Position numbers and translations under genes: made by a program
Part shown: piece after piece, positions 18,144 to 26,796 of the stretch
Layout: every line of letters starts with the position of its first letter
Position numbering within the stretch: the first letter of the stretch is position 1
Notes under the pieces: generated by a model
What the model was told of the DNA's origin: nothing
Database searches by the model: none
What the model saw: the letters and a program-made list of their open reading frames with translations, nothing else
Origin: Haloarcula sp. CBA1127
GTDB taxonomy: Archaea > Halobacteriota > Halobacteria > Halobacteriales > Haloarculaceae
DNA length: 64,000 nt
Assembly: GCF_001485575.1 (NCBI RefSeq)
Contig: NZ_BCNB01000006.1
Location: forward strand, 2,108,001-2,172,000
Direction of reading: 5' to 3'

Positions 18144-18497
18144 TCACGACGCCGTCTCGTTTTCGGCCATAGTATCGTTCGTCTCGTCGTCACCCATCGA
18201 CTTGCCGTCCGCTGACTCCGCCATCGATTCGGTCATTGCGCTGCCGTCCATCGACTCCGTTTCGTTCACCTGCTCCATCGAGCCGTTCGGCTCGCCGCCC
18301 GACATCGAATCAGTCATCGCATCACCATCCGTCGAGCTGTTCGGTTCGTCGCCTTCCATCGAATCAGTCGCCTCGTCGTTCATTGCATCCGTCCCCTCGT
18401 CTCCGGATTGCTCGTCACCGCCGGCACAGCCAGCGAGCGGGAGCGTGACACTTGCAGCGGCGAGCGTCGTCAGAAACGTCCGTCGGCTTCGTGGCAT
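18144..18497 (-). CDS. Tat-exported lipoprotein, Met/Ser/Asp-rich
   Basis: This small predicted lipoprotein has 117 residues. It begins with a twin-arginine signal (SRRTFLTTLAAASV) and a lipobox LAGC, so it should be lipidated at Cys-24 and held on the outer face of the membrane. The mature part is almost entirely low complexity, with recurring DAMTDSM, DSMEGDE and TESMAES elements rich in Met, Ser, Asp, Glu and Asn and no aromatic core, and is probably disordered. Spaced methionines could bind soft metals, but no known metal-binding motif is complete. It is convergent with lhr. No function is recognised. Confidence 0.7.
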   Translation of the reverse strand: MPRSRRTFLTTLAAASVTLPLAGCAGGDEQSGDEGTDAMNDEATDSMEGDEPNSSTDGDAMTDSMSGGEPNGSMEQVNETESMDGSAMTESMAESADGKSMGDDETNDTMAENETAS

Positions 18498-18646
18498 ACG
18501 CCTTGTCCGGCGTCGGGGGCATACAAGGAGGTTTTTCGAAGTTCCGGACGATTTCGCCCACTGTTTTCCCCGTGTGTGGGTCGAAACGCTTCCAATTTCG
18601 CCCCGGAGCCAAACCGTTAATCCGCGGCCGGCCCCTCAATTCGGAC

Positions 18647-19108
18647 ATGGAGTCGCTTCACCCGCGGGTGAGACTGCTGTGGGTTCTGTCGACAGTTATC
18701 CAGGCGTCGGTGCTCGGCGTCATCGCGTATCTCGTCGACCGGTTCGCTATCTCGCTGCCACAGACAGTCATCGTCGGCGGCTGGGTTGTGCTCGTGCTTC
18801 TGGGTGTCGCCCACGCCGTCGCTGCCCACCGGATCTGGCGCTTTGACCTGCAAGACGATGCCCTCTTTCTCCTTCGCGGTGTCGTCACCCGGACCGACAC
18901 GTCGGTCCCGTACGTTCGCGTCCAGCACGTCGACACCACGCGCGGCCCAGTAGAGCGAGCTATCGGGCTGGCGAGTGTCGTCGTCTACACTGCTGGGACC
19001 CGCGGCGCGGACATCACGATTCCCGGGCTACGACCGGAACGAGCGACCGAACTACGCGAACAACTCCGTGACCTCGCGAACGAGAGCGAGGCCACGGACG
19101 CGGTATGA
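18647..19108 (+). CDS. PH domain-containing membrane protein (YdbS-like)
   Basis: This small membrane protein has 153 residues. Two transmembrane segments (about 10-60) are followed by one bacterial PH (bPH2, formerly DUF304) domain that starts at IWRFDLQDDALFLLRGVVTR and includes the typical VPYVRVQHVDTTRGPVERAIGLASVVVYTAGT. The ATG at 18647 is preceded by an AAACCGTTAATC box about 30 bases upstream. Its stop overlaps the next start by four bases (ATGA), so the two PH-domain proteins are translated together, as in the ydbS-ydbT pair of Bacillus. The function is unknown; YdbS/YdbT have been linked to antimicrobial-peptide resistance in bacteria. Confidence 0.85.
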   Translation: MESLHPRVRLLWVLSTVIQASVLGVIAYLVDRFAISLPQTVIVGGWVVLVLLGVAHAVAAHRIWRFDLQDDALFLLRGVVTRTDTSVPYVRVQHVDTTRGPVERAIGLASVVVYTAGTRGADITIPGLRPERATELREQLRDLANESEATDAV

Positions 19109-20790
19109 ACCGGCTCCACCCGCGGAGTGCGGTCCTGCGCGTCGCCAGAGCAGCGCTGCAAGGCGGTTTCTTTGGCTTCTTCGGAGGCTCACTCGGAACC
19201 GGAATGCTCGGACTGCCGGGGTTCGCGGTTCCGCTGCTCGGCCTGCTCGGTGCGCTGACGTTTAGCGGGTACGCACTGGCGCGCTATCTCCGCTTTCGCT
19301 ACGAACTCGACGGGGACACGCTCACCGTGGAATCCGGCGTCTTCGCCAGACAGTCCCGCCAGATTCCGCTGGGCCGCGTCCAGAACCTCGATGTCGAACA
19401 GAACATCCTCAACCGCCTGCTCGGACTCGCAATCGTCCGCTTCGAGACGGCCGGTGGCAGTGCAACGGAAGCCACACTGGACGCGGTCGACGAGACCGAA
19501 GTCAAACGTCTGCGGAACTACGTGCGAACCCACGACCGGGACGAGGCCACCGGGACGGAGACGGGAGCCGCCGACGCGGTGTCTGAGACTGCAACATCTG
19601 GCCGGGCGGCCCACGCTGACCTTCCCGGCGTGAACGGCTCCACGCCTGCACGCACCGGTGACGCCCAGACGGCGGATGATTTCGGGGACCCGGTTTCGGC
19701 CTCGGACACGGCGGAACGCGACCAGCCGGACGGGTCGCTGCTGTTCGCGTTCGACCAGCGCGAACTCCTGACGTACGCGCTCGTCTCCGTTCGGCCGGCC
19801 GCACCGGTCCTGACGCTCGCATCGCTCCCGCTGGGGATGGATGTTGTCTGGGCCGTCCTGCGGTTCAACGCGAACCTCGTTGGGGCGTCGCTGAATGGGC
19901 CTGTCGTCCGCTGGCTGGCTAGCTCACCGGAATCCACGCGACTCGCTGTCTTCGCCGCGTTGTCCGTCGTCCAGTTCCTCCTGCTCGCACTCGTCGTCAG
20001 CGTGGCGCTGACAGTCATCGAGTACTACGGCTTCCGGCTCACGCAGGCCGACTGCGACCTCCGGTACGAGCGGGGACTGTTGCGCCGGTACAGCGGCAAC
20101 ATCCCGCTGGAGAAGGTCCAGACGGTCACCATCCGCGAGAACGTTCTGATGCGGCGGTTCGGCTACGCGACCCTAGCCGTCGAGACGGCCGGCTACAGCG
20201 GTGGGAACCAGCAGTCAACGCAGGGCGTCGCCGTCCCGCTGGCCCCCCGCGAGGAAGTGTACGAACTGGCCCGTGACATCGAGCCGTTCGGCGACCTCGA
20301 CTTCGACCGGTCGCCGAAGCGCGCCCGTCGGCGCTATCTCGCGCGGTTTTCGCTGGCGGCGGCCGGACTCACCGCAGTCGCCTACGCCGTCGATTCGCTG
20401 CTGCTTGAGACCGGCTACTGGTGGCTCGCCGCCCTCCTCCTCCTCATAGTTGCGCCGGCAGCCCATCTCCGCTGGCGACACCGCGGGTTCGACTTGGACG
20501 AGTCCGTGCTGGCGACCCGAAGCGGTTTCTGGCGGCGGACGACGCGCATCGTCCCGTACTACCGGCTCCAGACGGTGTTCGTCACGCGGTCGCCGTTCCA
20601 GCGCCGCCGCGACCTGGCGACTGTCGGGGCCGACACGGCAAGTTCGTCAAGCCTGCTTGGCGGCGTCGCTCAAGTGTACGATATCGACGAGGACACCGCA
20701 AGAGAACTCAGAGACGCGTTGCGGGAGCGGCTCACCGCACACGTTGCGGAGCTGCGGGCGAGCGACAGGGCCGCCGACGCGGACGCGTAG
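19105..20790 (+). CDS. PH domain-containing membrane protein with three bPH2 domains (YdbT-like)
   Basis: This membrane protein of 561 residues is built from three repeats, each a pair of membrane helices followed by a bPH2 domain. The domains contain ARQSRQIPLGRVQNLDVEQN, LLRRYSGNIPLEKVQTVTIR and RTTRIVPYYRLQTVFVTRSP, which align with each other and with the upstream small protein. A low-complexity hydrophilic insert lies at about 150-210. It probably forms a membrane complex with the upstream partner. Its stop codon is immediately followed by the complement of the Dna2 stop, so the two convergent genes have no spacer. Confidence 0.85.
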   Translation: MNRLHPRSAVLRVARAALQGGFFGFFGGSLGTGMLGLPGFAVPLLGLLGALTFSGYALARYLRFRYELDGDTLTVESGVFARQSRQIPLGRVQNLDVEQNILNRLLGLAIVRFETAGGSATEATLDAVDETEVKRLRNYVRTHDRDEATGTETGAADAVSETATSGRAAHADLPGVNGSTPARTGDAQTADDFGDPVSASDTAERDQPDGSLLFAFDQRELLTYALVSVRPAAPVLTLASLPLGMDVVWAVLRFNANLVGASLNGPVVRWLASSPESTRLAVFAALSVVQFLLLALVVSVALTVIEYYGFRLTQADCDLRYERGLLRRYSGNIPLEKVQTVTIRENVLMRRFGYATLAVETAGYSGGNQQSTQGVAVPLAPREEVYELARDIEPFGDLDFDRSPKRARRRYLARFSLAAAGLTAVAYAVDSLLLETGYWWLAALLLLIVAPAAHLRWRHRGFDLDESVLATRSGFWRRTTRIVPYYRLQTVFVTRSPFQRRRDLATVGADTASSSSLLGGVAQVYDIDEDTARELRDALRERLTAHVAELRASDRAADADA

Positions 20791-23532
20791 TCAGCCCCGC
20801 GCCCACTCGACCATCCGGCCGTACACCTCGTCGGTCGCCAGCGCGTCGCCGTCGCCAACGAGGACGAGCGCTTTTTTCGCCCGTGTGAGTGCGACGTTGA
20901 TACGCCGGTAATCCTCGAAGATCGGGCTGTCGAGGGTTCCGGTGGCGACAAAGGAGATGACGATGACTTCCTTGCTCGACCCCTGGAACCGGTCGACCGT
21001 ATCCACAGTCACGTCTGGCAGGCGCTTGGAAATCTCCGCGACCTGCGCGCGGTACGGCGCGATGACGCCAATGTCCTCAGCGGAAACGCCGGCCGACCGG
21101 TACGACGCGACGATTTCGGCAATCCGGTCAGCCTCCGTCGGATTGGTGTTGCCGACCTGACTGCCGCCGGGGTCGACGAAGGCCACGCGGTCTCGGAGTA
21201 CCTCGGGTAAGCTCGCTGTCGCAACGCCGTCGAGGTCATCGAGCCGCTGGGCGGCCACCTCGCCGGTCGCCGGCCGCAACTGTCCGTCGTAGAACTCCCG
21301 CGAAGCGAAGGCCTGGATGTGCTGGGCCATCCGGTACTGACGGTCCAGCATGACGCCAGCGTCGGGGTGGGCGTCGATGAGCCGTTCGAACAACGAGGTC
21401 GACAACGTCTCGTCCTCGGACTGGACCACGGGCGGGAGCTGCTGGTGGTCGCCGACGAGCACGAACCGGTCGGCCAGCGTCGTCGCCGCCAGCGTCCCCG
21501 GTTCGGTCAGTTGGCCGGCTTCGTCAACGACCGCGACATCGAACTCCTGCGTCTGGAGCGTGCTTCCGCCACAGGTGGCCGTCGTCGCCGCGACGACCTG
21601 CGCGCTCTGGAGCCGTCCGGCGCACTCACCGGGGTCGCCGCTGGTCTCCAGGCGGTACTTCTGCATATCCTCCCGGACGCCGCTCTCCGTGCCGACACGA
21701 ACGATATCGGTGTACCCCTGGGCCTCCAGCGCTTCCAGCAGGTTGTCGACGGCACGGTTGGTAAAGGCCGAGAGCAGGACCCGGTCGCCCCGGGCTATCA
21801 GTGCCCGGACCATCCGCGCCAGCGTGTACGTCTTCCCGGTCCCAGGCGGCCCGTGGACGAGCGCGAAGTCCTCGGCACCGACCGCTAGCTGGACGGCATC
21901 GTTCTGGGCGTCGTTGTTGTCGATGAACGTCTCCTCGACTGGCTTGAACTCCGGCTCGCGCCGTCCGAACAGCACGTCCTTCTGCTCAGGCGACTGGAGG
22001 AGCACGGCGTCGTGCAGCGCGTTCTGGAGCCGGTCGGTCGTCAGTTCGGAGGGGTACACGTCCAATCGACGGAGGTCAAGCGGCTCGTCAGCCGTGACGA
22101 CGATTTCTTCGCCAAGACGTTCGACCCGCGCCAGTTCGGCGTTGCCGGTCACCGGGTCGCCGTCACTGGCGAGCACGAGATTGCCCTCGCGAATCTTCGA
22201 GACGGCCCCAGTTCCGGTCGCCCGGAGTTCCCAGCGGCCGCCGTCGAGTTCCCGGCGACCGGTCGGTTCCAGGCCGATGAGCGCCCGGTCGTTGTCGGCG
22301 CGTTCTTCGGGCGTTTGCTCCCAGAGCTTCGCGTACTCGCGGTGGACGGACCGGCGTTCGGCCTCGACAGCCGTGTAGAACCGCTCGAAGTAGTCCAGTT
22401 CCTCGTCGGGTACTGCCCGGCCGACCGTTCCGGCCTTGGATTCCTGGTTGAGGCGGCCGGAGACAGCCATACAGGTGTCCTGCTCGAAGCAGTACTCGCA
22501 TTTCGCGTTGGCCTCGTAGCCCGTCGGCACGCTACAGTCGTACTCCATCGCCGCAATCGCGTTGCGGGTCCGGACGACGTAGTTCAGCAGCCCGCTCCCG
22601 ATAGAGAACTCTTTTGCCGGCGAGAGGTCACCGCTCTCCTCGTTGCGGTCGACAGCGGCGTTCTTGGTGTAGAGGAGCGTGCCCGTGTCCGGAGCCGCGT
22701 CGACGGCGCTGTCCGCGCCGGCCGCACGCTCACCCAGCATCAGCGCGTATGCTGTCGCCTGAATCTTGTCCTGAAACCGCGGCTCTCGCTTGGTGTTCTT
22801 GCCGGTCTTGAGTTCGACGGGCATCCCGCGACGGACGGCGTCAGCCCGGCCCTTCATCCCGAACCGCTCGGAGATGAGCGTCATCTCGGAGCGCCACTCG
22901 CTCTCCGCGGGACTGAAGTCCCGCTCCGAGTTGTCAGCGGCTGTCGCCGCTCCATCCGTCTCCGTGAGCGTCCCCTGCTGGAGCCACCCCTGAATGGCCG
23001 ACGCGTGGTCGCGCACGTCCCCGGCCACCTCGTCGGCCTCTCGGCCCAGCAGTCCGATGTCGAGGCCCGCAGCGTCGACCTGCTCCTCGATAGCGGTGTC
23101 GAGGTCCCGGCCCCGAAGCAGGTCGCCAAAGACCTCGTGGACAACGGTCCCCTTCACTAGCGGGTAGGCGTGCTCCGCACCGTCGAGTTTCCGGAGGTAG
23201 TACATCCGTGGGCACTGCACCCACGCCCGGATGTCAGTCACGTCGACGAGGAAGTCCGGCTGGACGACCAGCGTGGCGTCGCCGCCGACGGAGTACTGCT
23301 GCTCGCCCTGATACTCCCGCTTGTCGGGGTTGTAGACGGCTATCTCCATGCCCGTCTCGATGGTGGCGGCGTTCTCGGTCCACTTCCCCCAGAGCGTGAC
23401 CGTCGTGGGCTCGCCGGCCCCGCGGTCGGGGCGTATCGTCACCTCACAGAGGTCGCTCTCGCCGTACTGGGTGTTCACCGTCTTCGGCTCCTCGATGTCG
23501 ACGACGACGCCACGAACGCGGTCCACGCTCAT
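20791..23532 (-). CDS. Dna2-like nuclease/helicase (Cas4-type nuclease plus SF1 helicase)
   Basis: This 913-residue enzyme is predicted to process flaps or DNA ends during replication and repair. After an N-terminal OB-like region, a RecB/Cas4-type nuclease domain shows WVQCPRMYYLRK, KGTVVHEVFG, PVELKTGKN (catalytic E-x-K) and CEYCFEQDTC. The four cysteines would bind an Fe-S cluster as in Dna2 and Cas4. The SF1B helicase half has Walker A VHGPPGTGKTYTLARM, motif II VVDEAGQL, motif III VGDHQQLPPVV, motif IV LDRQYRM, motif V TVDRFQGSSKE and motif VI RRINVALTRAKKALVLVGD. This domain order matches eukaryotic and archaeal Dna2. An inverted repeat surrounds its start region. Confidence 0.88.
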   Translation of the reverse strand: MSVDRVRGVVVDIEEPKTVNTQYGESDLCEVTIRPDRGAGEPTTVTLWGKWTENAATIETGMEIAVYNPDKREYQGEQQYSVGGDATLVVQPDFLVDVTDIRAWVQCPRMYYLRKLDGAEHAYPLVKGTVVHEVFGDLLRGRDLDTAIEEQVDAAGLDIGLLGREADEVAGDVRDHASAIQGWLQQGTLTETDGAATAADNSERDFSPAESEWRSEMTLISERFGMKGRADAVRRGMPVELKTGKNTKREPRFQDKIQATAYALMLGERAAGADSAVDAAPDTGTLLYTKNAAVDRNEESGDLSPAKEFSIGSGLLNYVVRTRNAIAAMEYDCSVPTGYEANAKCEYCFEQDTCMAVSGRLNQESKAGTVGRAVPDEELDYFERFYTAVEAERRSVHREYAKLWEQTPEERADNDRALIGLEPTGRRELDGGRWELRATGTGAVSKIREGNLVLASDGDPVTGNAELARVERLGEEIVVTADEPLDLRRLDVYPSELTTDRLQNALHDAVLLQSPEQKDVLFGRREPEFKPVEETFIDNNDAQNDAVQLAVGAEDFALVHGPPGTGKTYTLARMVRALIARGDRVLLSAFTNRAVDNLLEALEAQGYTDIVRVGTESGVREDMQKYRLETSGDPGECAGRLQSAQVVAATTATCGGSTLQTQEFDVAVVDEAGQLTEPGTLAATTLADRFVLVGDHQQLPPVVQSEDETLSTSLFERLIDAHPDAGVMLDRQYRMAQHIQAFASREFYDGQLRPATGEVAAQRLDDLDGVATASLPEVLRDRVAFVDPGGSQVGNTNPTEADRIAEIVASYRSAGVSAEDIGVIAPYRAQVAEISKRLPDVTVDTVDRFQGSSKEVIVISFVATGTLDSPIFEDYRRINVALTRAKKALVLVGDGDALATDEVYGRMVEWARG

Positions 23533-23567
23533 CGCTTGGCCCTCCCCTGTTGCACGGCCAAAGCGAT
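23531..23567 (-). promoter_or_regulatory. Inverted repeat over the Dna2 translation start
   Basis: On the plus strand ATCGCTTGGCC (23531-23541) is followed 14 bases later by GGCCAAAGCGAT (23556-23567), complementary apart from one extra base. In the mRNA the purine-rich GGGGAGGG segment falls mainly in the loop and the start codon lies at the stem base. Confidence 0.55.
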
Positions 23568-23601
23568 GGGGCGGTCCCTCAAAAGTCGTTCGCGGTGTGG
23601 C

Positions 23602-23997
23602 TCATTCAGCGGTCGCGTCGGCATCTGAGTCACCATCGGCAGCGTACTCCTGCAGCGTTTCCAGCGACACGTCTTCGAGCACGTCCTCGCTCGTCGCGTC
23701 GAGGTTCACCGGTGGTGCGCGCCCGGCTTCGTGGGCCTCTATCCAGCGCGGGACACAAACGCACCAGCTGTCGCCGGGATCGAGGCCCGGGAAGTTCAGC
23801 TCCGGCCGCGGCGTCACGAGGTCGTTGCCCTGTGCCTTGCTGTACTCCAGAAACTCCGCCGTCATCACGGCACAGATCTCGTGCCGGCCCGGGTCACGCT
23901 GGAGCGGGTAGCAGTACCCGTCGCGCATGAATCCCGTCTCCGGGTCCATCGAGCAGGGGGCCAGCTCCCCGCCGAGGACGTTGCGTTCGCTTTCCAT
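23602..23997 (-). CDS. DUF2237 family protein
   Basis: This soluble protein of 131 residues matches the DUF2237 family, found in bacteria and some archaea. Diagnostic stretches are NVLGGELAPCSMDPETGFMRDG, HEICAVMTAEFLEYSKAQGNDL and PGLDPGDSWCVCVPRWIEA. Several conserved cysteines (PCS, GYC, EICA, WCVC) suggest metal binding or a redox role, but no activity is established for the family. An extra acidic tail of about 30 residues is typical of halophilic proteins. GCTTTACTC lies about 27 bases upstream of the ATG at 23997, consistent with its own promoter. Confidence 0.85.
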   Translation of the reverse strand: MESERNVLGGELAPCSMDPETGFMRDGYCYPLQRDPGRHEICAVMTAEFLEYSKAQGNDLVTPRPELNFPGLDPGDSWCVCVPRWIEAHEAGRAPPVNLDATSEDVLEDVSLETLQEYAADGDSDADATAE

Positions 23998-24048
23998 ACT
24001 CCCTCTGGCTGTTCCGGAGAGTAAAGCCGTTCGGCTACCCGCTCGCGC

Positions 24049-25260
24049 TCACTGTCCGTGTCCAATGTCGTCCGCGTCACTCCGGCTCTGCGTGTCATCT
24101 GATGAGCCGGTGGGCTGGTCGCCATCCCCGTCCGGTTGCCCGGCCTTGCTCTTCTCTGCTCCAGCAGCACTCTGTGACGGGCGCTGCCCGGGCGAATCAT
24201 TGTCTGGCGAGGTTTTCGCTGGAGAGTCAGCAGGCTCGGCCTCGCTCGCCGCCGTCGGTTCCGACCTGTCGTCCGTATCCGGTGCATTCGGCGAGACTGC
24301 GGGCACGTCGACAGCGTCCAGCGCAGCCTGAATCACGTCGGCGTTCTCGGTCCCTTCGATGGTCGCCTCTGTCGTCAGGACCAGTCGGTGACTCATCGTC
24401 GCGTTCGCCAGTCGCTTCACGTCGTCGGGTGTGGCATACTGCCGGCCGGCGATGACCGCACTGGCCCGGACAGCCTCGAAGACCCGCTGCACGCCCCGCG
24501 GCGAAACGCCAATCTCTGTCCGGTCGTCTTCGCGCGTCGCCCGCGCCAGATCAACGATATAGCGACGAACCTTGGTGTCGACGCGGATGTCTTCCGCACA
24601 TTCTTGAAGGGCACGCACCGTCTCTGGGTCCACGACCGGCTCGACCGACGGCGAGATTGTTCGCCGGTTGGCCCGCCGGTCGAGCAGCCCCATTTCCCCC
24701 TCAACATCGGGATAGTCCATCGACGTCTTCACGCTGAAGCGGTCCCGCTGGGCCTCGGGAAGCTGGAAGGTCCCTTCCTGCTCGACGGGGTTCTGAGTCG
24801 CGATAACGACGAACGGTGTCGGGAGCGGATGCGTCGTCCCGTCGACACTGACCTGCCGCTCTTCCATTGACTCAAGCAGTGCAGACTGGGTCTTCGGCGG
24901 CGCGCGGTTGATCTCGTCTGCGAGCACGACATTCGAGAACACCGGCCCCTGTACGAACTCGAACTCCCGCTCGTGTTCGTTGTACACGTTCGACCCGGTC
25001 ACGTCCGCCGGCAGCAGGTCCGGTGTGAACTGTACCCGGTTGAATTCGAGGCCAAGTGACTCCGCTAACACCCGCGCCAGGACTGTTTTCCCCGTTCCCG
25101 GCACGTCCTCGACCAGCACGTGCCCTCTGGCGATGACGCCAGCCAGTGTCTCGAACAGCACTCGGCGTTCGACGACGACAGCCTCCTCAACTCGCTCAAC
25201 GATGTTGAGGCAGTGGTCTGAGGCCGCCTCGACGCTCAAATCCCCCGATAACCCGGCCAT
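24049..25260 (-). CDS. MoxR-family AAA+ ATPase
   Basis: This 403-residue AAA+ chaperone of the MoxR group is thought to help assemble or metal-load partners with VWA domains. Walker A is EDVPGTGKTVLARVL, Walker B is VVLADEINRAPPKTQSALLE, sensor 1 is VIATQNPVEQEGTF, and the lid domain has GVSPRGVQRVFEAVRASA. The last 85 or so residues are a Ser/Asp/Pro-rich disordered tail not usual for MoxR. The ATG at 25260 was preferred to one ten codons upstream because TTGATACTT lies about 25-30 bases before it. Upstream genes on the same strand encode DUF58 and DUF4129 proteins, the classical MoxR partners, though a separate promoter is likely here. Confidence 0.9.
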   Translation of the reverse strand: MAGLSGDLSVEAASDHCLNIVERVEEAVVVERRVLFETLAGVIARGHVLVEDVPGTGKTVLARVLAESLGLEFNRVQFTPDLLPADVTGSNVYNEHEREFEFVQGPVFSNVVLADEINRAPPKTQSALLESMEERQVSVDGTTHPLPTPFVVIATQNPVEQEGTFQLPEAQRDRFSVKTSMDYPDVEGEMGLLDRRANRRTISPSVEPVVDPETVRALQECAEDIRVDTKVRRYIVDLARATREDDRTEIGVSPRGVQRVFEAVRASAVIAGRQYATPDDVKRLANATMSHRLVLTTEATIEGTENADVIQAALDAVDVPAVSPNAPDTDDRSEPTAASEAEPADSPAKTSPDNDSPGQRPSQSAAGAEKSKAGQPDGDGDQPTGSSDDTQSRSDADDIGHGQ

Positions 25261-25368
25261 GACCCATGCGTTGCACTCACGAAGTATCAATGTGTACCAT
25301 TAGTCGTCGTCTGTCGAGCCACAGTAACTGCTGGCACATTCTGGACGGGCCAGCAGCGACGCAGCCCC

Positions 25369-26796
25369 TTAGCCACGAAGCGGGGCGAGCAGCAGTAACA
25401 CACCGACCGCGGCGAGTGCCATTGTCTCCGGCGAGCCGACGGCGGACCCGACGGCATGGCGCGCTGCATCGAGGATGCCGACGGCGGCGATACCGAGCAG
25501 ACCGACGCCGACGGCGAACACGCTGTGATACAGCTCCAGCCGGCGCGTTTCCGGCCGATGCCCCAGTTCCGCTGTCAGCCCTAGGCCGAACGTGCCAACG
25601 TCCCAGGCGACGAGGCCGCCAACGACGCCAGCAAACACCAGTAACGATGACAGGTCGGCCTGTGCCGCACCGATGCCTGCACAAATGAGTCCCGAAGCGG
25701 TCAGTGCCGCGGGGCCGGCACGCGCCGGCAACAGGCCAAAGATGAGCGCGCCGATGACGAGAACGAGTAGCAGATACACCACCAGTGGCAGCAGGAGGGC
25801 ACCGAAGAACACCGCCGGGAGCGAGGCGAACCCGAAGATCCCGATTCGCAGGAGGAACAGCGCTACCAACACGACATAGCCAGCGGCCGCGATGGCGGCC
25901 CCGACAGTCCGCACCGAAGCGGCGTTGAACTCAGTCGTGAACTTTCGGATGACAATCGCACTGCTACCAGCAAGCAACGCGCCGGCTGTGACTGCCAGAA
26001 GCGGCGCGAGAACGACCCACGACGACAGCAATCGGATACCGAGACTGAACGGAGGAGACGCGACGAGCTGACCAAACGGCGTAAACAGCAGCGCCAGCGG
26101 CACGACTACAGTGAACGCCGCCGAACCGATTGCGACCAGTTTGAGCGCCCGAGTCCCCCGTTTCAGTCTGGTCGCCATCGCGTCGCGGTGGCTCCGCGCT
26201 GTCAACTGCACGAGTGGGAGCTGTGCCACGGCAAAGTACAGGCAGCCCGACGCGGCGACACCGAGGACACCGAGACAGACCGTGGCGGCCATCGGCGATG
26301 TCCCACCGGCGACAGCGCTCACCAGCTCCCAGCTAAACCACACGAGCGCGAGGACGACAGTGCCCACGACGAGGCCCACCACCGCAAATAGATACGAGAC
26401 GACGCTGCTCACCGTCGCCGCCGACACTGTCTCTCTGTCGAGCACGTTGGTCCAGGCAGCCGCGACGCCAACCATTGCGACGGCGACACCGAGCGCGAGA
26501 AGCGGGGCGACTGCCACCTGCCCGACCGAGGCAATGAGGCCAGTCGCTGCCGGCAGGAAACAGAGGTGGCCAATGACCGTCGGTCCCAGTCCGTCTCGGT
26601 TCAGCAGGGTCAGCCCCGCCACGGCAATGCCGGCGAGGAGTGCGATACCGCTGAACAGCTGTGGGTCGCCGGATAGGACGCCTGCCGCCAGGGCGAACGC
26701 AGCGACGATGAGCGCGGCGATAGTCAGACTGGTCACCCGCGGCCGCCCCTCGTCGCCGACGGCCGATGGTGTGTCGAGTCGCGGCCCGCCAATCAT
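25369..26796 (-). CDS. Multi-pass membrane protein of the MoxR/DUF58 cluster (DUF7519-like)
   Basis: This integral membrane protein of 475 residues has roughly twelve hydrophobic segments across nearly its whole length and few charged loops. One is the basic loop SHRDAMATRLKRGTRALKL near the middle. No catalytic motif is visible. Its start abuts the stop of the DUF58 gene with no spacing, so both are translated from one message. Haloarchaeal MoxR clusters regularly carry such a protein; I believe it is catalogued as DUF7519, but cannot verify this. It probably forms the membrane core on which the DUF58 and DUF4129 proteins act. Confidence 0.75.
   Translation of the reverse strand: MIGGPRLDTPSAVGDEGRPRVTSLTIAALIVAAFALAAGVLSGDPQLFSGIALLAGIAVAGLTLLNRDGLGPTVIGHLCFLPAATGLIASVGQVAVAPLLALGVAVAMVGVAAAWTNVLDRETVSAATVSSVVSYLFAVVGLVVGTVVLALVWFSWELVSAVAGGTSPMAATVCLGVLGVAASGCLYFAVAQLPLVQLTARSHRDAMATRLKRGTRALKLVAIGSAAFTVVVPLALLFTPFGQLVASPPFSLGIRLLSSWVVLAPLLAVTAGALLAGSSAIVIRKFTTEFNAASVRTVGAAIAAAGYVVLVALFLLRIGIFGFASLPAVFFGALLLPLVVYLLLVLVIGALIFGLLPARAGPAALTASGLICAGIGAAQADLSSLLVFAGVVGGLVAWDVGTFGLGLTAELGHRPETRRLELYHSVFAVGVGLLGIAAVGILDAARHAVGSAVGSPETMALAAVGVLLLLAPLRG

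Noticed and set aside
21350-22378. Ser/Arg-rich plus-strand frame antisense to the Dna2-like gene
   Set aside because: It is a shadow of a gene with clear nuclease and helicase motifs.
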